A DNA stretch of 64,000 nucleotides from RYN-230 sp963837335. Lineage in GTDB: Bacteria; Actinomycetota; Actinomycetes; Streptosporangiales; Streptosporangiaceae. The notes under the pieces were generated by a model. That model was given only the letters and a program-made list of their open reading frames with translations. It was not told the origin of the DNA and did no database searches. The stretch covers positions 1 to 64,000 of the forward strand of contig CAWINS010000017.1 of NCBI GenBank assembly GCA_963837335.1. Reading direction: 5' to 3'. The position numbers and the translations under genes were made by a program. Positions 10,702 to 19,070 of this stretch are shown here, one piece after another. The first letter of the stretch is position 1. Every line of letters begins with the position of its first letter.

Positions 10702-11673
10702 TCATACGCTGACGACGTGGTGGTCGATCAGGCTTCTCGCGGTGTCCAGGATGGTCTCGTCGAGAGGTCGCGTGGTCCAGCCGAGTTCGCGCCTGGCCTT
10801 GTCCGCGCTGACCACTTCCCGTTGGCCGACGGAGCTCAGCGCCATGCGGACGGTCGGGTCGAACCGCGCGATCACCCACATGAGCCAGTACGGGACCGCC
10901 CTGGTCGGCACCCGGTACTTCGTCACCAGGATCTCGGCCATGTCACGCATCCACACGTGCTCGCCCGCGCAGATGTAGCGGTTGCCCGCAGCGTCAGGGA
11001 CTTCCATGGCCAGGCGGTGCGCGACCGCGAGGTCCCGGACGTCCACGGTGGCCCAGCCAAGGCGGGGTATACCGGGCACCTGCCGGGCCAGCAGCCGCCG
11101 AACCGGCTCCAGTGACGTGCCGGCTGCGGCGCGCTGGACCGGCCCCAGCACCATCCCCGGATTGATGACGGCCAGTTCGAGCTGGCCATCGGCGTGGACG
11201 AAATCCCACGCCGCCCGTTCGGCCAGCGTCTTGCTCTTCGGGTACGCGCCACTGCCGCCAAGGTCCGACCAGTCGCCTTCGGTGAGCGTCCTGGTGGCAG
11301 GATGACCCGCGCCGATCGCCGCGACCGAGGATGTGAGCACCACCCGTTTGACTGTGCCGCTCTGGGCGCTCGCGCGCAGGACCCGCAGGGTTCCTTCGAC
11401 GGCTGGCCGGATGAGCTCACTTTCGTCGGCGGGGACCTGCGAAGGAAAGGGCGAGGCGACATGCAGCACGTAGGTGCACCCGGCGACGGCGTCGGCCCAG
11501 CCGTCATCGGAGTCGAGGTCGGCCGTCACGAGTTCGGCGGCATCCGTCAGGTGGTCAGCCTGGCCGGGTCTGCGGACGGTGCCGCGGACGGCGTAGCCGT
11601 GGTCGGCCAGTTCGGTGACGCAGTGTCCGGCGATGAACCCCGACGCCCCGGTGACAAGGACCCACTCCGGCAT
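10702..11673 (-). CDS. Extended SDR, dihydroflavonol-4-reductase-like aldehyde reductase
   Basis: A 323-residue NAD(P)-dependent extended short-chain dehydrogenase. It has the N-terminal glycine-rich site TGASGFIAGH, VRGTVRRP for cofactor phosphate or ribose contact, and the catalytic pair Y-x3-K in GAYPKSKTLAERAAW. LTSSVAAIG supplies the active-site serine region. The family reduces aldehydes and ketones; the physiological substrate is unknown. It is divergent from a TetR gene with only 39 bp between the starts. A palindrome there (11687-11703) suggests the TetR protein controls this reductase. Confidence 0.9.
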   Translation of the reverse strand: MPEWVLVTGASGFIAGHCVTELADHGYAVRGTVRRPGQADHLTDAAELVTADLDSDDGWADAVAGCTYVLHVASPFPSQVPADESELIRPAVEGTLRVLRASAQSGTVKRVVLTSSVAAIGAGHPATRTLTEGDWSDLGGSGAYPKSKTLAERAAWDFVHADGQLELAVINPGMVLGPVQRAAAGTSLEPVRRLLARQVPGIPRLGWATVDVRDLAVAHRLAMEVPDAAGNRYICAGEHVWMRDMAEILVTKYRVPTRAVPYWLMWVIARFDPTVRMALSSVGQREVVSADKARRELGWTTRPLDETILDTARSLIDHHVVSV

Positions 11674-11686
11674 GGCCAGGCTCCTA

Positions 11687-11703
11687 TCTAATCTCCGATT
11701 AGA
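11687..11703. promoter_or_regulatory. Palindromic TetR operator between SDR and tetR
   Basis: A perfect inverted repeat TCTAATC-TCC-GATTAGA, overlapped by a second near-palindrome TTAGAATCTAA at 11699-11709. It fills the 39-bp gap between divergent starts in otherwise GC-rich DNA. Size, symmetry and position are what a TetR dimer site looks like. Binding is inferred. Confidence 0.7.
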
Positions 11704-11712
11704 ATCTAAGCA

Positions 11713-12393
11713 ATGTATAGATCGAGGAGGCCAGGACTGTCAACCCCGTACTCTCATCCTGTGCCGCCCACCCGGACCAGCTATCACCACGGTGCCCTGC
11801 GCGAGGAACTGCTGAGCGCGAGCCTCCACCTCATCGAGGCCGAAGGCATCGGCGCGGTGAGCTTGCGGCGGGTGGCACGAGAGGCGGGAGTCAGCCCCGG
11901 TGCGCCCTACCACCACTTCGCCGACCGGGCATCCCTGCTGGCCGCACTGTCAGCCCAGGGGTTCAGGCTGCTTGCCAGCGACCTCGCCGCAGCGAAGGCC
12001 GCCGCAGGCTCCCCGGTACACGCACTGAGCGCGCTCATACACGCGTACGTGGCCTTCGCCCAGCAACAGCCCGCCTACTTCCAGCTCATGTTCCGTCCCG
12101 AGCTGTCCCAGCCGCAGAAGCATCCCGACATCGAGGCCGCCGGCGACGCCGCATCCCGATACCTCGAAGAGACGGTCGCCGACTGCGTACGCGCGGGGAT
12201 AATCCCCGCCGCCCAGGCTGACTCTCTCGCCGTAACGATCTGGAGCCTCAGCCACGGACTCGCGTCGCTGTGGCGGGACGGCCAACTCAAGCACTACGGC
12301 GACGATCCTGCCGCCCTGACAGCGCAGATCACTGTCCTCCTCGAGTCCGCCCTCCGGGCTGGGCACGCTCCTGGACGCGGCACAGTCAACTAG
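11713..12393 (+). CDS. TetR/AcrR family regulator with WHG-type C-terminal domain
   Basis: A 226-residue TetR regulator. The helix-turn-helix is clear: YHHGALREELLSASLHLIEAEG, SLRRVAREAGVSPGAPYHHF, ADRASLLAAL. The C-terminal half (AYVAFAQQQPAYFQLMFRPEL) resembles the WHG/TetR_C_33 ligand domain. The start is uncertain. The ATG at 11713 has no ribosome site. A GTG at 11761 gives a conventional PPTRTSYHHGAL N-terminus but also lacks one. The best Shine-Dalgarno match (GAGGAGG, 11724-11730) precedes only an in-frame CTG at 11737. It probably represses itself and the divergent SDR through the 11687-11703 palindrome. Confidence 0.88.
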   Translation: MYRSRRPGLSTPYSHPVPPTRTSYHHGALREELLSASLHLIEAEGIGAVSLRRVAREAGVSPGAPYHHFADRASLLAALSAQGFRLLASDLAAAKAAAGSPVHALSALIHAYVAFAQQQPAYFQLMFRPELSQPQKHPDIEAAGDAASRYLEETVADCVRAGIIPAAQADSLAVTIWSLSHGLASLWRDGQLKHYGDDPAALTAQITVLLESALRAGHAPGRGTVN

Positions 12394-12420
12394 CGGGGTG
12401 GCGACTAGCCGGGTGGGCAA

Positions 12421-12470
12421 CCTGTGTGGTTATGACTTGCTGGCGGGACTGTGCCCGCATTCTCAGCTAT
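12421..12470 (+). repeat. Intergenic repeat copy A
   Basis: Carries the family core (GTGTGGTTATGACTTGCTGG, then CGGGA) followed by GTG and GCATTCTCAGCTA. It lies 28 nt after the tetR stop, between convergent genes. In this copy GCGGG and CCCGC can also pair as a small stem. Confidence 0.8.
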
Positions 12471-12500
12471 ACCTAGCTCACGCCGGCAGGCGAAAGCGGT

Positions 12501-12938
12501 TTACCTGCTGGCCGGGACAGCCTGGGGAGCCATGGCCCGTGCCAGCGGAAGCGCGGTGGCGAAGACGAACAGGCCGAACACGGTGATGAGCCAGGGCGCG
12601 TTCGCGGCCAGGTGGGCTGGGTAGTCAGCGATCCGCCGCCAGTTCCCGGCCCAGTTGGCGCCGATGTCAGCGACCATCACCCCGCACGCCAGCCAGACCG
12701 CTTCCCGGCGCACCGCGACAGCCAGCGCGACGACCAGCGGGTCGAGAACGATCAGGCTGACGAAGAACACCTGGTAGGGAACCTGGGGGTAGGACGAGCC
12801 GTAAGCGTGGATGCCGCCGTGCGCCATCCACCGCACGTGATCACCAGTGCCCTCGGCGAAACCCGCCATGTACAGGGCGAGCACCCATCGAGCCCACGGG
12901 GGCAACGCCGCCCATTTCCGCCCCAGCCAGCCCAACAC
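12501..12938 (-). CDS. Small polytopic membrane protein, function unknown
   Basis: A 145-residue hypothetical protein with four predicted membrane segments (about 14-30, 55-75, 80-97 and 112-133). Charged or polar loops include GTGDHVRWMAHGGIHAY between the first two helices and NWAGNWRRIADYPAH between the third and fourth. The conserved-looking His/Trp residues in the first loop are the only hint of function. The start is a GTG with no strong ribosome site. No family is recognised. It is a single-gene unit bracketed by repeat copies A and B. Confidence 0.6.
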   Translation of the reverse strand: MLGWLGRKWAALPPWARWVLALYMAGFAEGTGDHVRWMAHGGIHAYGSSYPQVPYQVFFVSLIVLDPLVVALAVAVRREAVWLACGVMVADIGANWAGNWRRIADYPAHLAANAPWLITVFGLFVFATALPLARAMAPQAVPASR

Positions 12939-13103
12939 CCGCCCAGGCTATGCTCGGCGTCCACTCCTACATCGTCTCGCGGGTGGCATCCGGGTGCTGC
13001 CGGGTGAGCATCAAACCGGCGGCGCGGCCGAACTGCATTCACCGGCTCGGCGCACAACGGCCGCCGAACCATGTCCCGCTGGCTGCACCGAGTCCCCTAA
13101 CTT

Positions 13104-13130
13104 AGGTGTGGTTGTGACTTGCAGGCGGGG
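13104..13130 (+). repeat. Intergenic repeat copy B (short)
   Basis: Reads GGTGTGGTTGTGACTTGC followed by AGGCGGGG, diverging after the core. It sits between the start of the membrane-protein gene and the stop of the DUF2332 gene. Confidence 0.7.
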
Positions 13131-13165
13131 CCAAGCCGGCGTGCGGACGTGTGCAAATGCGTGTG

Positions 13166-14101
13166 TTACCCGAACCAGGTGATGGCTTGCCCGTGTGGCC
13201 GGGTCCAGGCGAGCGGTGTCCCGTCGAGCGCGAGCACGTTGCGCAGGGCCCCGTCCGGCGGCGTGGGCAGAGCCGAGTAGGTCAGCACATCCGGGTCCTC
13301 GTTCGCGATCCAGTGCCCCGGCAGCGTGCGCACCGTCCTGGCAAACGCCTCCCGCCGCGGCGGAGGCACCTGGTACAGCACCGACGTGTGGAAGACCACC
13401 AAGGTCGCCCCGGCAGGTGCCTGCTCAGCCAGCGCGGGCAGGTCGTCAACCAGGTCGCCCTGCACGAGCAGTGGCGGTTCGGCCGCCGCAAGGGCGGCAG
13501 CGGCCCGCAATCGGGCGCGGCGGTGCGCGTGCTCCGGCCAGATGAGGGCGTCGAGCCATGCGAGGTCCACGGGGTTGGTGACGTCAAGCGGGTTGAGGTC
13601 CAGGCCTGCCCGCCACACCACCTCGGGCGGGCCCGCGGGCAGAGCCATCCCGGTGGCCGTGCAGTTCAGGAGCAGATCGCCTTCGCCGATCTGGTAGGCG
13701 CCGTAACGGTAGCTGTACTTGTCCGGGTAAAGACACAGGCCGGCAGATGCGCCGACGTCGAGCAGTGCAAGTGGTTGCGGCAGAGCGGCGAGCACGGGCA
13801 GGAGGACCGCGCACCGCCCTGCCTCGTTGGTCTGCGTGGCCCGGGTGCGCATCTCCGCCTCGATCACCGGCCAGCTGGTCACCACGTAGTCGTGGAATGC
13901 GGCCGGGTCCTCGACCGGGCCGCCCAGGAACCTGACTACGCCAAAAAGCAGGTTCGGCTGCCGCTTGGCTGGTGGGAGCCTATCGAGCAGGGAAAGCACC
14001 TCGTCGTCGCGGGAGACCGTGACCGACAGCCGCTCGTAAATGGGTGATATGCCACGCGTTTCGCGTGCGGCGAACTCGGCGTATACCGTAGCGGTCGTCA
14101 T
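13166..14101 (-). CDS. DUF2332 family protein
   Basis: A 311-residue protein matching the actinobacterial DUF2332 family. Landmarks are an N-terminal helical segment (YAEFAARETRGISPIYERL), PPAKRQPNLLFGVVRFLGG, TNEAGRCAVLLPVLAALPQPLALLDVGASAGLCL, and a C-terminal VVFHTSVLYQVPPPRREAF. The DVGASAGL stretch resembles the glycine-rich motif I of Rossmann methyltransferases, and VFHTSVL sits where a methyltransferase motif IV might be. A SAM-dependent activity is therefore possible, but the family has no established reaction. It is flanked by repeat copies B and C. Confidence 0.85.
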   Translation of the reverse strand: MTTATVYAEFAARETRGISPIYERLSVTVSRDDEVLSLLDRLPPAKRQPNLLFGVVRFLGGPVEDPAAFHDYVVTSWPVIEAEMRTRATQTNEAGRCAVLLPVLAALPQPLALLDVGASAGLCLYPDKYSYRYGAYQIGEGDLLLNCTATGMALPAGPPEVVWRAGLDLNPLDVTNPVDLAWLDALIWPEHAHRRARLRAAAALAAAEPPLLVQGDLVDDLPALAEQAPAGATLVVFHTSVLYQVPPPRREAFARTVRTLPGHWIANEDPDVLTYSALPTPPDGALRNVLALDGTPLAWTRPHGQAITWFG

Positions 14102-14180
14102 GCCCGCATCGTCGCACCGCGTCGTCGCCCTGGGGAGTGGTGGCGCGCCAGGTAGTGGCTCGCACCAGAGTCACACCCCA

Positions 14181-14227
14181 CCTGTGTGGTTATGACTCGC
14201 TGGCGGGGATGTGAGTGCATCTGCAGG
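14181..14227 (+). repeat. Intergenic repeat copy C
   Basis: Core TGTGTGGTTATGACTCGCTGG followed by CGGGGATGTGAGTGCATCTGCAGG in two short pieces. It lies in the 316-bp divergent gap 14102-14417 between the DUF2332 gene and a methyltransferase gene. Apart from the repeat I see only a short direct duplication (CCTTGGTT) in this gap. Confidence 0.8.
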
Positions 14228-14417
14228 CAGTCTCGCGCCTCCACGGCCAAGCTCACCTTGGTTAGCGGCCCGTCCCGGCGGAATCGCCTTGGTTGCCGTG
14301 GACTCGGGGAGCTGTGCTAGCACGTGGCTCGCTGGCCAGGGGGCAAGGAATAGCTGCGCCCGTCGCGCCGTGGGCTGAACCGTGCGAGCAGCTGCGAGGG
14401 CAGGGCATTGTGGTGGG

Positions 14418-15212
14418 ATGCCTGGAGATTTCGGCGGCGAGGTGGCCGCGTTTTATGCTCAGTACCGACGAGGTTATCCGGCCGACTTCGTCAACATGCT
14501 GGCCCAAGCGCTGCAGCTGGGCCCCGGCGATGTGGCCGCCGACATTGGCTGTGGCACCGGGCAGCTGACCATCCCGCTGGCGGGCCGCGTACGTGCCGTC
14601 GTGGGCATGGATCCCGAACCTGCAATGCTCGCCCTGGCAGGCCAGGCTGCGGCGGCTCAGGACGTGGCCAACGCGACCTGGGTCCTGGGCGGCGATAGCG
14701 ACCTGGCCGCCTTGAGCGCCCTGCTCGGGCGGCACGCGCTGGCCGGGTTGACTATCGCCAACGCCATCCACCTCATAGCGCACCAGCGGCTGTTCGTTGC
14801 GGCACTGCGATTGCTGAGGCCAGGCGGCGGTCTCGCCGTGGTCGCCAATGGCACCCCCCTGTGGCAGCAGCCCAGCGAGTGGTCGCGAGCCCTACGGCAC
14901 GCCCTGGAGCAGTGGCTAGAAACCACGCTGGAATCCCGCTGCGGAACCGACCCTCAGTCCAGGCAGCGCTACCAGGCTGCGCTCGGTGAGGCGGGCTTCA
15001 CCGACATCCACGAGGAATCCCTGGACTACACCAGCGACCTGAGCTTCGATGAGGTGATCGGCGGCCTGTACTCGGCCATGCCCAGCCGCATGCTCCCCCC
15101 ACCCGGCCAGCGGGCCGCCTTCACGAGCCACATCCGCAACGCGATCGGACCCGGCCCGCGATTCGCCGAGTCAGTCCACGTCAACGCCCTCATCGGCCAC
15201 ACGCCGGGGTGA
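14418..15212 (+). CDS. Class I SAM-dependent methyltransferase
   Basis: A 264-residue protein with a complete Rossmann methyltransferase core. It has FYAQYRRGYP at the N-terminus, motif I ADIGCGTGQLTIPLA, the acidic post-I residue in VGMDPEPAML, motif IV region LTIANAIHLI, and LLRPGGGLAVVANG. The C-terminal GEAGFTDIHEESLDY is the usual capping segment. The ATG at 14418 follows GGTGGG closely and gives a family-like MPGDFGGEVAAFYAQYR start. The substrate is unknown. It is one of five distinct methyltransferase genes within 18 kb. Confidence 0.88.
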   Translation: MPGDFGGEVAAFYAQYRRGYPADFVNMLAQALQLGPGDVAADIGCGTGQLTIPLAGRVRAVVGMDPEPAMLALAGQAAAAQDVANATWVLGGDSDLAALSALLGRHALAGLTIANAIHLIAHQRLFVAALRLLRPGGGLAVVANGTPLWQQPSEWSRALRHALEQWLETTLESRCGTDPQSRQRYQAALGEAGFTDIHEESLDYTSDLSFDEVIGGLYSAMPSRMLPPPGQRAAFTSHIRNAIGPGPRFAESVHVNALIGHTPG

Positions 15213-15245
15213 CCAGGCCCCTGGGGTTGCACATCCCTTCGCAGG

Positions 15246-15370
15246 TGTGTGGTTATGACTTGCTGGCGGGAGTGTGGCTGCACTAGCAGGTACCGCTGCT
15301 GACCAGGTGATGCATCCCGGCATGGACTTGCTGGTGCTCCGGTCGGCGTGGGCAGTAGGACGAGATGTTC
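15246..15370 (+). repeat. Intergenic repeat copy D (long form)
   Basis: Begins with the family core 34 nt after the methyltransferase stop. It continues as a long form alignable with copy F for about 120 bp: CTGCACTAGCAGGTACCGC, then GACTTGCTGGT, CCGGTC, and GTGGGCAGTAGGACGAG. CTGC-ACTA-GCAG is a small palindrome. It occupies much of the 397-bp gap 15213-15609, where I see no gene. Confidence 0.75.
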
Positions 15371-15609
15371 AGCCGGTACAGCCCCCAACCGAGCCAGCCG
15401 GCGCGGGTCTAACCCACTCTTCTCCGCCAGACGCGATAGGCCAGCACGATGTTCGCCACCGCGCATTCTCAGCTGTCTTCCCGCGCCCACGGCCGGGCAC
15501 TGCGCCGATTGTGCCGGACCACTCAGGAGAGAATCAGATGCGCCTTGCCGTGCGACATAACCTGGATATGTCGATCAGCCTGCTCAGATGACCACCACGG
15601 CCTTCGGTC

Positions 15610-16161
15610 ATGGCGGCGGGCCCCAGGCAGGGAGGTCATGCATTGGCAGATTCACCAGCCAGGGAAGCGAGCGATGCCGCCCGGTGGTGGCAGGCGTACC
15701 TCCTGGCCGAGAACGGTGAGGTTGATGAGCTACGCCAGCGAGCCGACAGCGGCGACGATCATGCGCGGCAACAGCTTGCCTACTGGATTAGTGAGCGTGG
15801 CCGGCCGCAGGAGGCTATCGCGCTGATCCGCCCGCTGGCAGATGCCGGGGAGGACATCGCCCAGCTTTGGCTCGCCCGCTGGCTAGCCGAGAACGATCAA
15901 GCCGGTGAACTGCGCCAGCGCGCCAACGCCGGCGATGACCACGCCCTGTATGAGCTGGCCGGCTGGCTCGCAGTGCATGGCCGGCTGACTGAGCTACGCG
16001 AGGTGATCAGCATCGACGGTGGCCTGGCCGCTCTGCAAGCATTCTGGCGGACCTGGCAGACCGACATCGGGGTGCTGCGTTTGCTCGCCGACGCAGGCGA
16101 CGATGACGCCCAGCGGCAACTTGCCCGCTGGCTCGCCAGATCGGGCGACTCAACGAACTGA
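15610..16161 (+). CDS. Helical-repeat protein of the AGD(D/E)xA type, decayed 3' end
   Basis: A 183-residue protein built from about 33-residue helical repeats. Each carries an ELRQRAxxGDDHAxxxLAxWLAExG pattern (around residues 37-70, 71-105, 106-138 and 155-180), similar in style to Sel1/TPR solenoids. Proteins with this repeat are common and uncharacterised in Streptosporangiales-like genomes. The ORF stops at 16161, but the next repeat continues in other frames: GRLNELRQRAEAG just after 16141, then GDEHARQQLSGWQNG and a stop near 16218. Two frame breaks (about 16140 and 16182) have therefore cut the last unit. A 21-bp identical piece of this tail recurs at 29420-29440. Confidence 0.7.
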   Translation: MAAGPRQGGHALADSPAREASDAARWWQAYLLAENGEVDELRQRADSGDDHARQQLAYWISERGRPQEAIALIRPLADAGEDIAQLWLARWLAENDQAGELRQRANAGDDHALYELAGWLAVHGRLTELREVISIDGGLAALQAFWRTWQTDIGVLRLLADAGDDDAQRQLARWLARSGDSTN

Positions 16162-16299
16162 GGCAGCGCGCCGAGGCCGGGCGACGAACACGCTCGCCAG
16201 CAGCTATCAGGCTGGCAAAACGGGTGACAACCCCCACCCGGCGAAGCCAGGCACCAGCCCGAAATCGAGACAGCCCACAGGGTGATGTCCGAGCCGGGA

Positions 16300-16331
16300 T
16301 GCTGGCGGGACTATGCCGACACTCGCAGCCT
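16300..16331 (+). repeat. Intergenic repeat copy E (3' half only)
   Basis: GCTGGCGGGACTATGCCGAC then ACTCGCAGCCT matches the second half of copy A with few changes. The GTGTGGTTATGAC half is missing. It sits in the 300-bp gap 16162-16461 together with the decayed tail of the helical-repeat gene. Confidence 0.6.
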
Positions 16332-16461
16332 GCAGGAAAGCTGAGGTGCAACGCCGAAAAGCGTGGCCTGCATGGCTACTGAAGTCGGACTCATGGCACG
16401 TCTGGGCCGACGGTTGGCAGACGATGCCGCCTGACTATTGGCTGTGGTCCTTGACCTGCCC

Positions 16462-17283
16462 TCACGCTCCACGTCTCGACGGTTTGTCCTGCACCGCATC
16501 GATCACGGTCGGGGCCTCGCGGTGGGAGAAGTAGGCAGCGGGAGTGAGGCCGGTTTCCCGGCGGAAGGCGGCGACGAAGGCGCTGGGCGTCTCATAGCCG
16601 ACGTGCCGGGCGACCATGCCAACCGCCTGGCCCGCCGCGAGCTGCGGCAGTGCGGCCTGCAGCCGGGCCAGCCGGCGCCACTGGGCGAACGGCATTCCCG
16701 TCCCAGCCAGGAACGCGCGCGCGAGGGTCCGCCCGCTAGCGCCGACACTCCTGCCCCACTCGGCCAGGGTCCGCCCGTCAGCCGGGTCGGCGAGCAGCGC
16801 GGCAGCAACGGCCGCGGCGCGCTCGTCGGTGGGCATGCCCACGTCGATGGTGGTCATCGCCACGGGCTGCAGCAGGTCGCAGAGCAGCGCCTCTGCCCGC
16901 TCTTGCTGCGCGGCGGCCAGGGACTGGGTGCCCATGTAGCCGATGAGCTCGGCGAGCAGCGGGGTTACCGTCACCGGCACCGGCCCCGTCCAGCGGGCCC
17001 AGGCCCGGTCCGGCCGGAGATACAGCGACCGCATCGTGGCCACTCCGGCCGACAGCGTCTCGTGCTTCAGCCCGGCCGGAATCCACAGCGCCCTAGTCGG
17101 CGGCAGCACCCAGTCAGCCGAGTCGGTGCGCACGGTGAGCACGCCGCTGGCCGCCCAGGCGAGCTGATGATCGTCGTGGGTGTGCCAGTCGAACATCACC
17201 CCGGTCGCCATCGGGAAAGTGGCGACGATCACCGAGCCCGCGCCATCCGTCCACGGGTCGCAAAGTTGTCCGTCCTGCGACAT
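16462..17283 (-). CDS. AraC family regulator with cupin sensor domain
   Basis: A 273-residue regulator. Residues about 15-90 form a cupin (FDWHTHDDHQLAWAASG, PPTRALWIPAGLKHE), the usual AraC_binding sensor. Residues about 165-260 hold two helix-turn-helix units: LAEWGRSVGASGRTLARAF, then GMVARHVGYETPSAFVAAFRRETGLTPAAYF, a canonical AraC C-terminal signature. It is divergent from a methyltransferase/DinB-TPR operon with 55 bp between starts, so control of that operon is likely. No clear operator repeat is visible in the gap. Confidence 0.92.
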   Translation of the reverse strand: MSQDGQLCDPWTDGAGSVIVATFPMATGVMFDWHTHDDHQLAWAASGVLTVRTDSADWVLPPTRALWIPAGLKHETLSAGVATMRSLYLRPDRAWARWTGPVPVTVTPLLAELIGYMGTQSLAAAQQERAEALLCDLLQPVAMTTIDVGMPTDERAAAVAAALLADPADGRTLAEWGRSVGASGRTLARAFLAGTGMPFAQWRRLARLQAALPQLAAGQAVGMVARHVGYETPSAFVAAFRRETGLTPAAYFSHREAPTVIDAVQDKPSRRGA

Positions 17284-17338
17284 GAGCTGTCATTCTACGC
17301 CGTTGGCGTCAGCACCGCCTGCCCGTAGCGTCGTTCTC

Positions 17339-17917
17339 ATGAACCCTGACCACGAGAAACTGTGCGGCAGCCCGGAATGGGCCGAGGACCTGCAGGCCCA
17401 GATCCTCCCGGTCGTGACGGCCGGGGTGAGCCTCGGCCAGGACATGCTGGAGATCGGCCCCGGGCCGGGCGCCGCCACCGGCTGGCTGCTGGAGCGGGTG
17501 GCTCACCTTACCGTCCTTGAAGCCGACGAGGCTGCGGCGACACGGCTGGCCGCGCGCTACCCCGACAGCGTCATCGTCAACATCGGTGATGCGAGGCAGA
17601 TGCCTTATGGCGACGAGTCGTTCGACTCCGTGGGCTCGTTCACCATGCTGCATCACGTGCCCACCGCGGCGGCGCAGCACCAGATCCTGGCCGAGGTACT
17701 GCGGGTGCTGCGGCCCGGAGGGTGGCTGGCCGGCTCCGACAGCCTGGCCAGCGACGGCCTGCACCACTTCCATCATGACGACACCTACAACCCGGCCGAG
17801 CCGTCAACGCTGCTGGTATGGCTCCGCGCCCTCGGCTTCGCCCCTATCACGATCACGGTAGGCGACGAGCTGATGTTTACTGCCCGCAAGCCCGCCGGGG
17901 AGGCGAGCCTGTCATGA
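17339..17917 (+). CDS. Class I SAM-dependent methyltransferase
   Basis: A 192-residue methyltransferase. Motif I is LEIGPGPGAATGWLLE, the acidic residue follows in LTVLEADEAAATRLA, motif II/III is VNIGDARQMPYGDESFDSVGSFTMLHHV, and LRVLRPGGWLAGSD is the post-III strand. The protein is shorter than most relatives, and its C-terminus ends soon after a GDELMFTARKP strand. It overlaps the next gene by 4 bp (ATGA) and is divergent from an AraC regulator, so these three genes form one regulatory unit. Confidence 0.9.
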   Translation: MNPDHEKLCGSPEWAEDLQAQILPVVTAGVSLGQDMLEIGPGPGAATGWLLERVAHLTVLEADEAAATRLAARYPDSVIVNIGDARQMPYGDESFDSVGSFTMLHHVPTAAAQHQILAEVLRVLRPGGWLAGSDSLASDGLHHFHHDDTYNPAEPSTLLVWLRALGFAPITITVGDELMFTARKPAGEASLS

Positions 17918-18633
17918 CAGATACCACCGGGCTGCGCACCGCGATCACCGGGCTGATTGGGCTCGCGGCCACCGAAGAGGAAATGCTGCTGGCCAGCGCG
18001 CCCAACGGTGAAGACGGCAGCCCGGATCGCTGGGCCGCCGCCCCGCTTGTCGCACACAACGCCGAGTTCCGGCAGCAGCAGGTCGTGCGGCTGCATGCAG
18101 TCCAGCGCGGCGGCATGCCACCCGATTTCGCCGAGACCGACCACCGGTCGCCGGAGGCCTACCGACGCTACTGCGCCGGGACCAAGGCTGAGGTGACCGC
18201 GGCGAGCAGACAGTCAGCCAGCGAGCTGATCGACGGGCTGGCCGCGGTGTCCGACGAGGATCTCAGTGACACCTCGCGCCATCCGTGGCTGCGGGGGCGC
18301 CAGCTTTGGCTGCAGGTCGTGGTGCGCGGGTTCTGGCATCCGGCCGGGCACCTCGGCGATTACTACATCGCCTGCGGCCGGGCCGGCCGGGCCGTTGCGA
18401 TGCAATCGCACGCCCTGGTCACGTCGCGGTATCTCGGTGTGCCCGACCCGGCACTCGGCATGGCCGCCTACAGCCTGGCCTGCACGCAGGCCGCCACCAA
18501 CGATCCGGCCGGCGCAGCCGCCACGCTCACCGAGGCAATCAGGCTCAACCCGCACCTACGGGCAAACGCCCGCCGTGACCCGGATCTCGCCGCCCTCCGT
18601 GCTGGCGGGCAGCTAGCCACTCTGCTCCGGTGA
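17914..18633 (+). CDS. DinB-fold domain fused to C-terminal TPR segment
   Basis: A 239-residue protein. Residues about 1-160 look like the DinB/ClbS-type four-helix bundle: SPDRWAAAPLVAHNAEFRQQQVVRLH near the start, ELIDGLAAVSDEDL, and QLWLQVVVRGFWHPAGHLGDYYIACGR with a late histidine pair. Residues about 175-239 form a TPR-like end segment (AAYSLACTQAATNDPAGAAATLTEAIRLNPHLRANARRDPDLAALR). DinB-fold proteins are metal- or thiol-linked enzymes, or protective proteins such as ClbS. The TPR tail suggests a partner or substrate protein. It is coupled to the methyltransferase by a 4-bp overlap. Confidence 0.72.
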   Translation: MTDTTGLRTAITGLIGLAATEEEMLLASAPNGEDGSPDRWAAAPLVAHNAEFRQQQVVRLHAVQRGGMPPDFAETDHRSPEAYRRYCAGTKAEVTAASRQSASELIDGLAAVSDEDLSDTSRHPWLRGRQLWLQVVVRGFWHPAGHLGDYYIACGRAGRAVAMQSHALVTSRYLGVPDPALGMAAYSLACTQAATNDPAGAAATLTEAIRLNPHLRANARRDPDLAALRAGGQLATLLR

Positions 18634-18790
18634 GCCGGGTAGCTCCCGGGGGGGTCGCCGCGCGTGATCGCGGCGGAGGCCTCGACGCTGCCGGCGGCAT
18701 GTGGACGCTGCTAGGCGAGCGCGTGAAACAGCCGCCGCGGCCGAGCTGCTCTAAGGGAGATGATGTCAGGCAAGTCGTCCCTGCCCTGTG

Positions 18791-18912
18791 TGTGTGGTTA
18801 GGACTTGCTGGCAGGAGCGTGGCTGCACTGGCAGATACCGCGCTGACCTGGGAAACGTCCTGGACATCGACTTGCTGGTATGCCGGTCATCGTGGGCAGT
18901 GGAACGAGGGGT
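18791..18912 (+). repeat. Intergenic repeat copy F (long form)
   Basis: Core TGTGTGGTTAGGACTTGCTG, then CACTGGCAGATACCGC, GACTTGCTGGTATGCCGGTC and GTGGGCAGTGGAACGAGG. It is collinear with copy D, with nearly the same internal spacing (101 versus 102 bp from core start to GTGGGCAG). It lies in the 437-bp gap 18634-19070, where no gene is convincing. Confidence 0.75.
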
Positions 18913-19070
18913 TCCGGCTGTCTGGGCGTATCTTGCTAGCGATACGCTGACCATCCGCTGGTCACCGGGCCCGGGCCCGACGCAGGTGCAGCAGGGAGCG
19001 GTGGGCGCGTCGTGATCTGGCGGGTGCAAGGGATGGGCGGCTGGCCGCGATCGGGACAATCTGGGAATGC

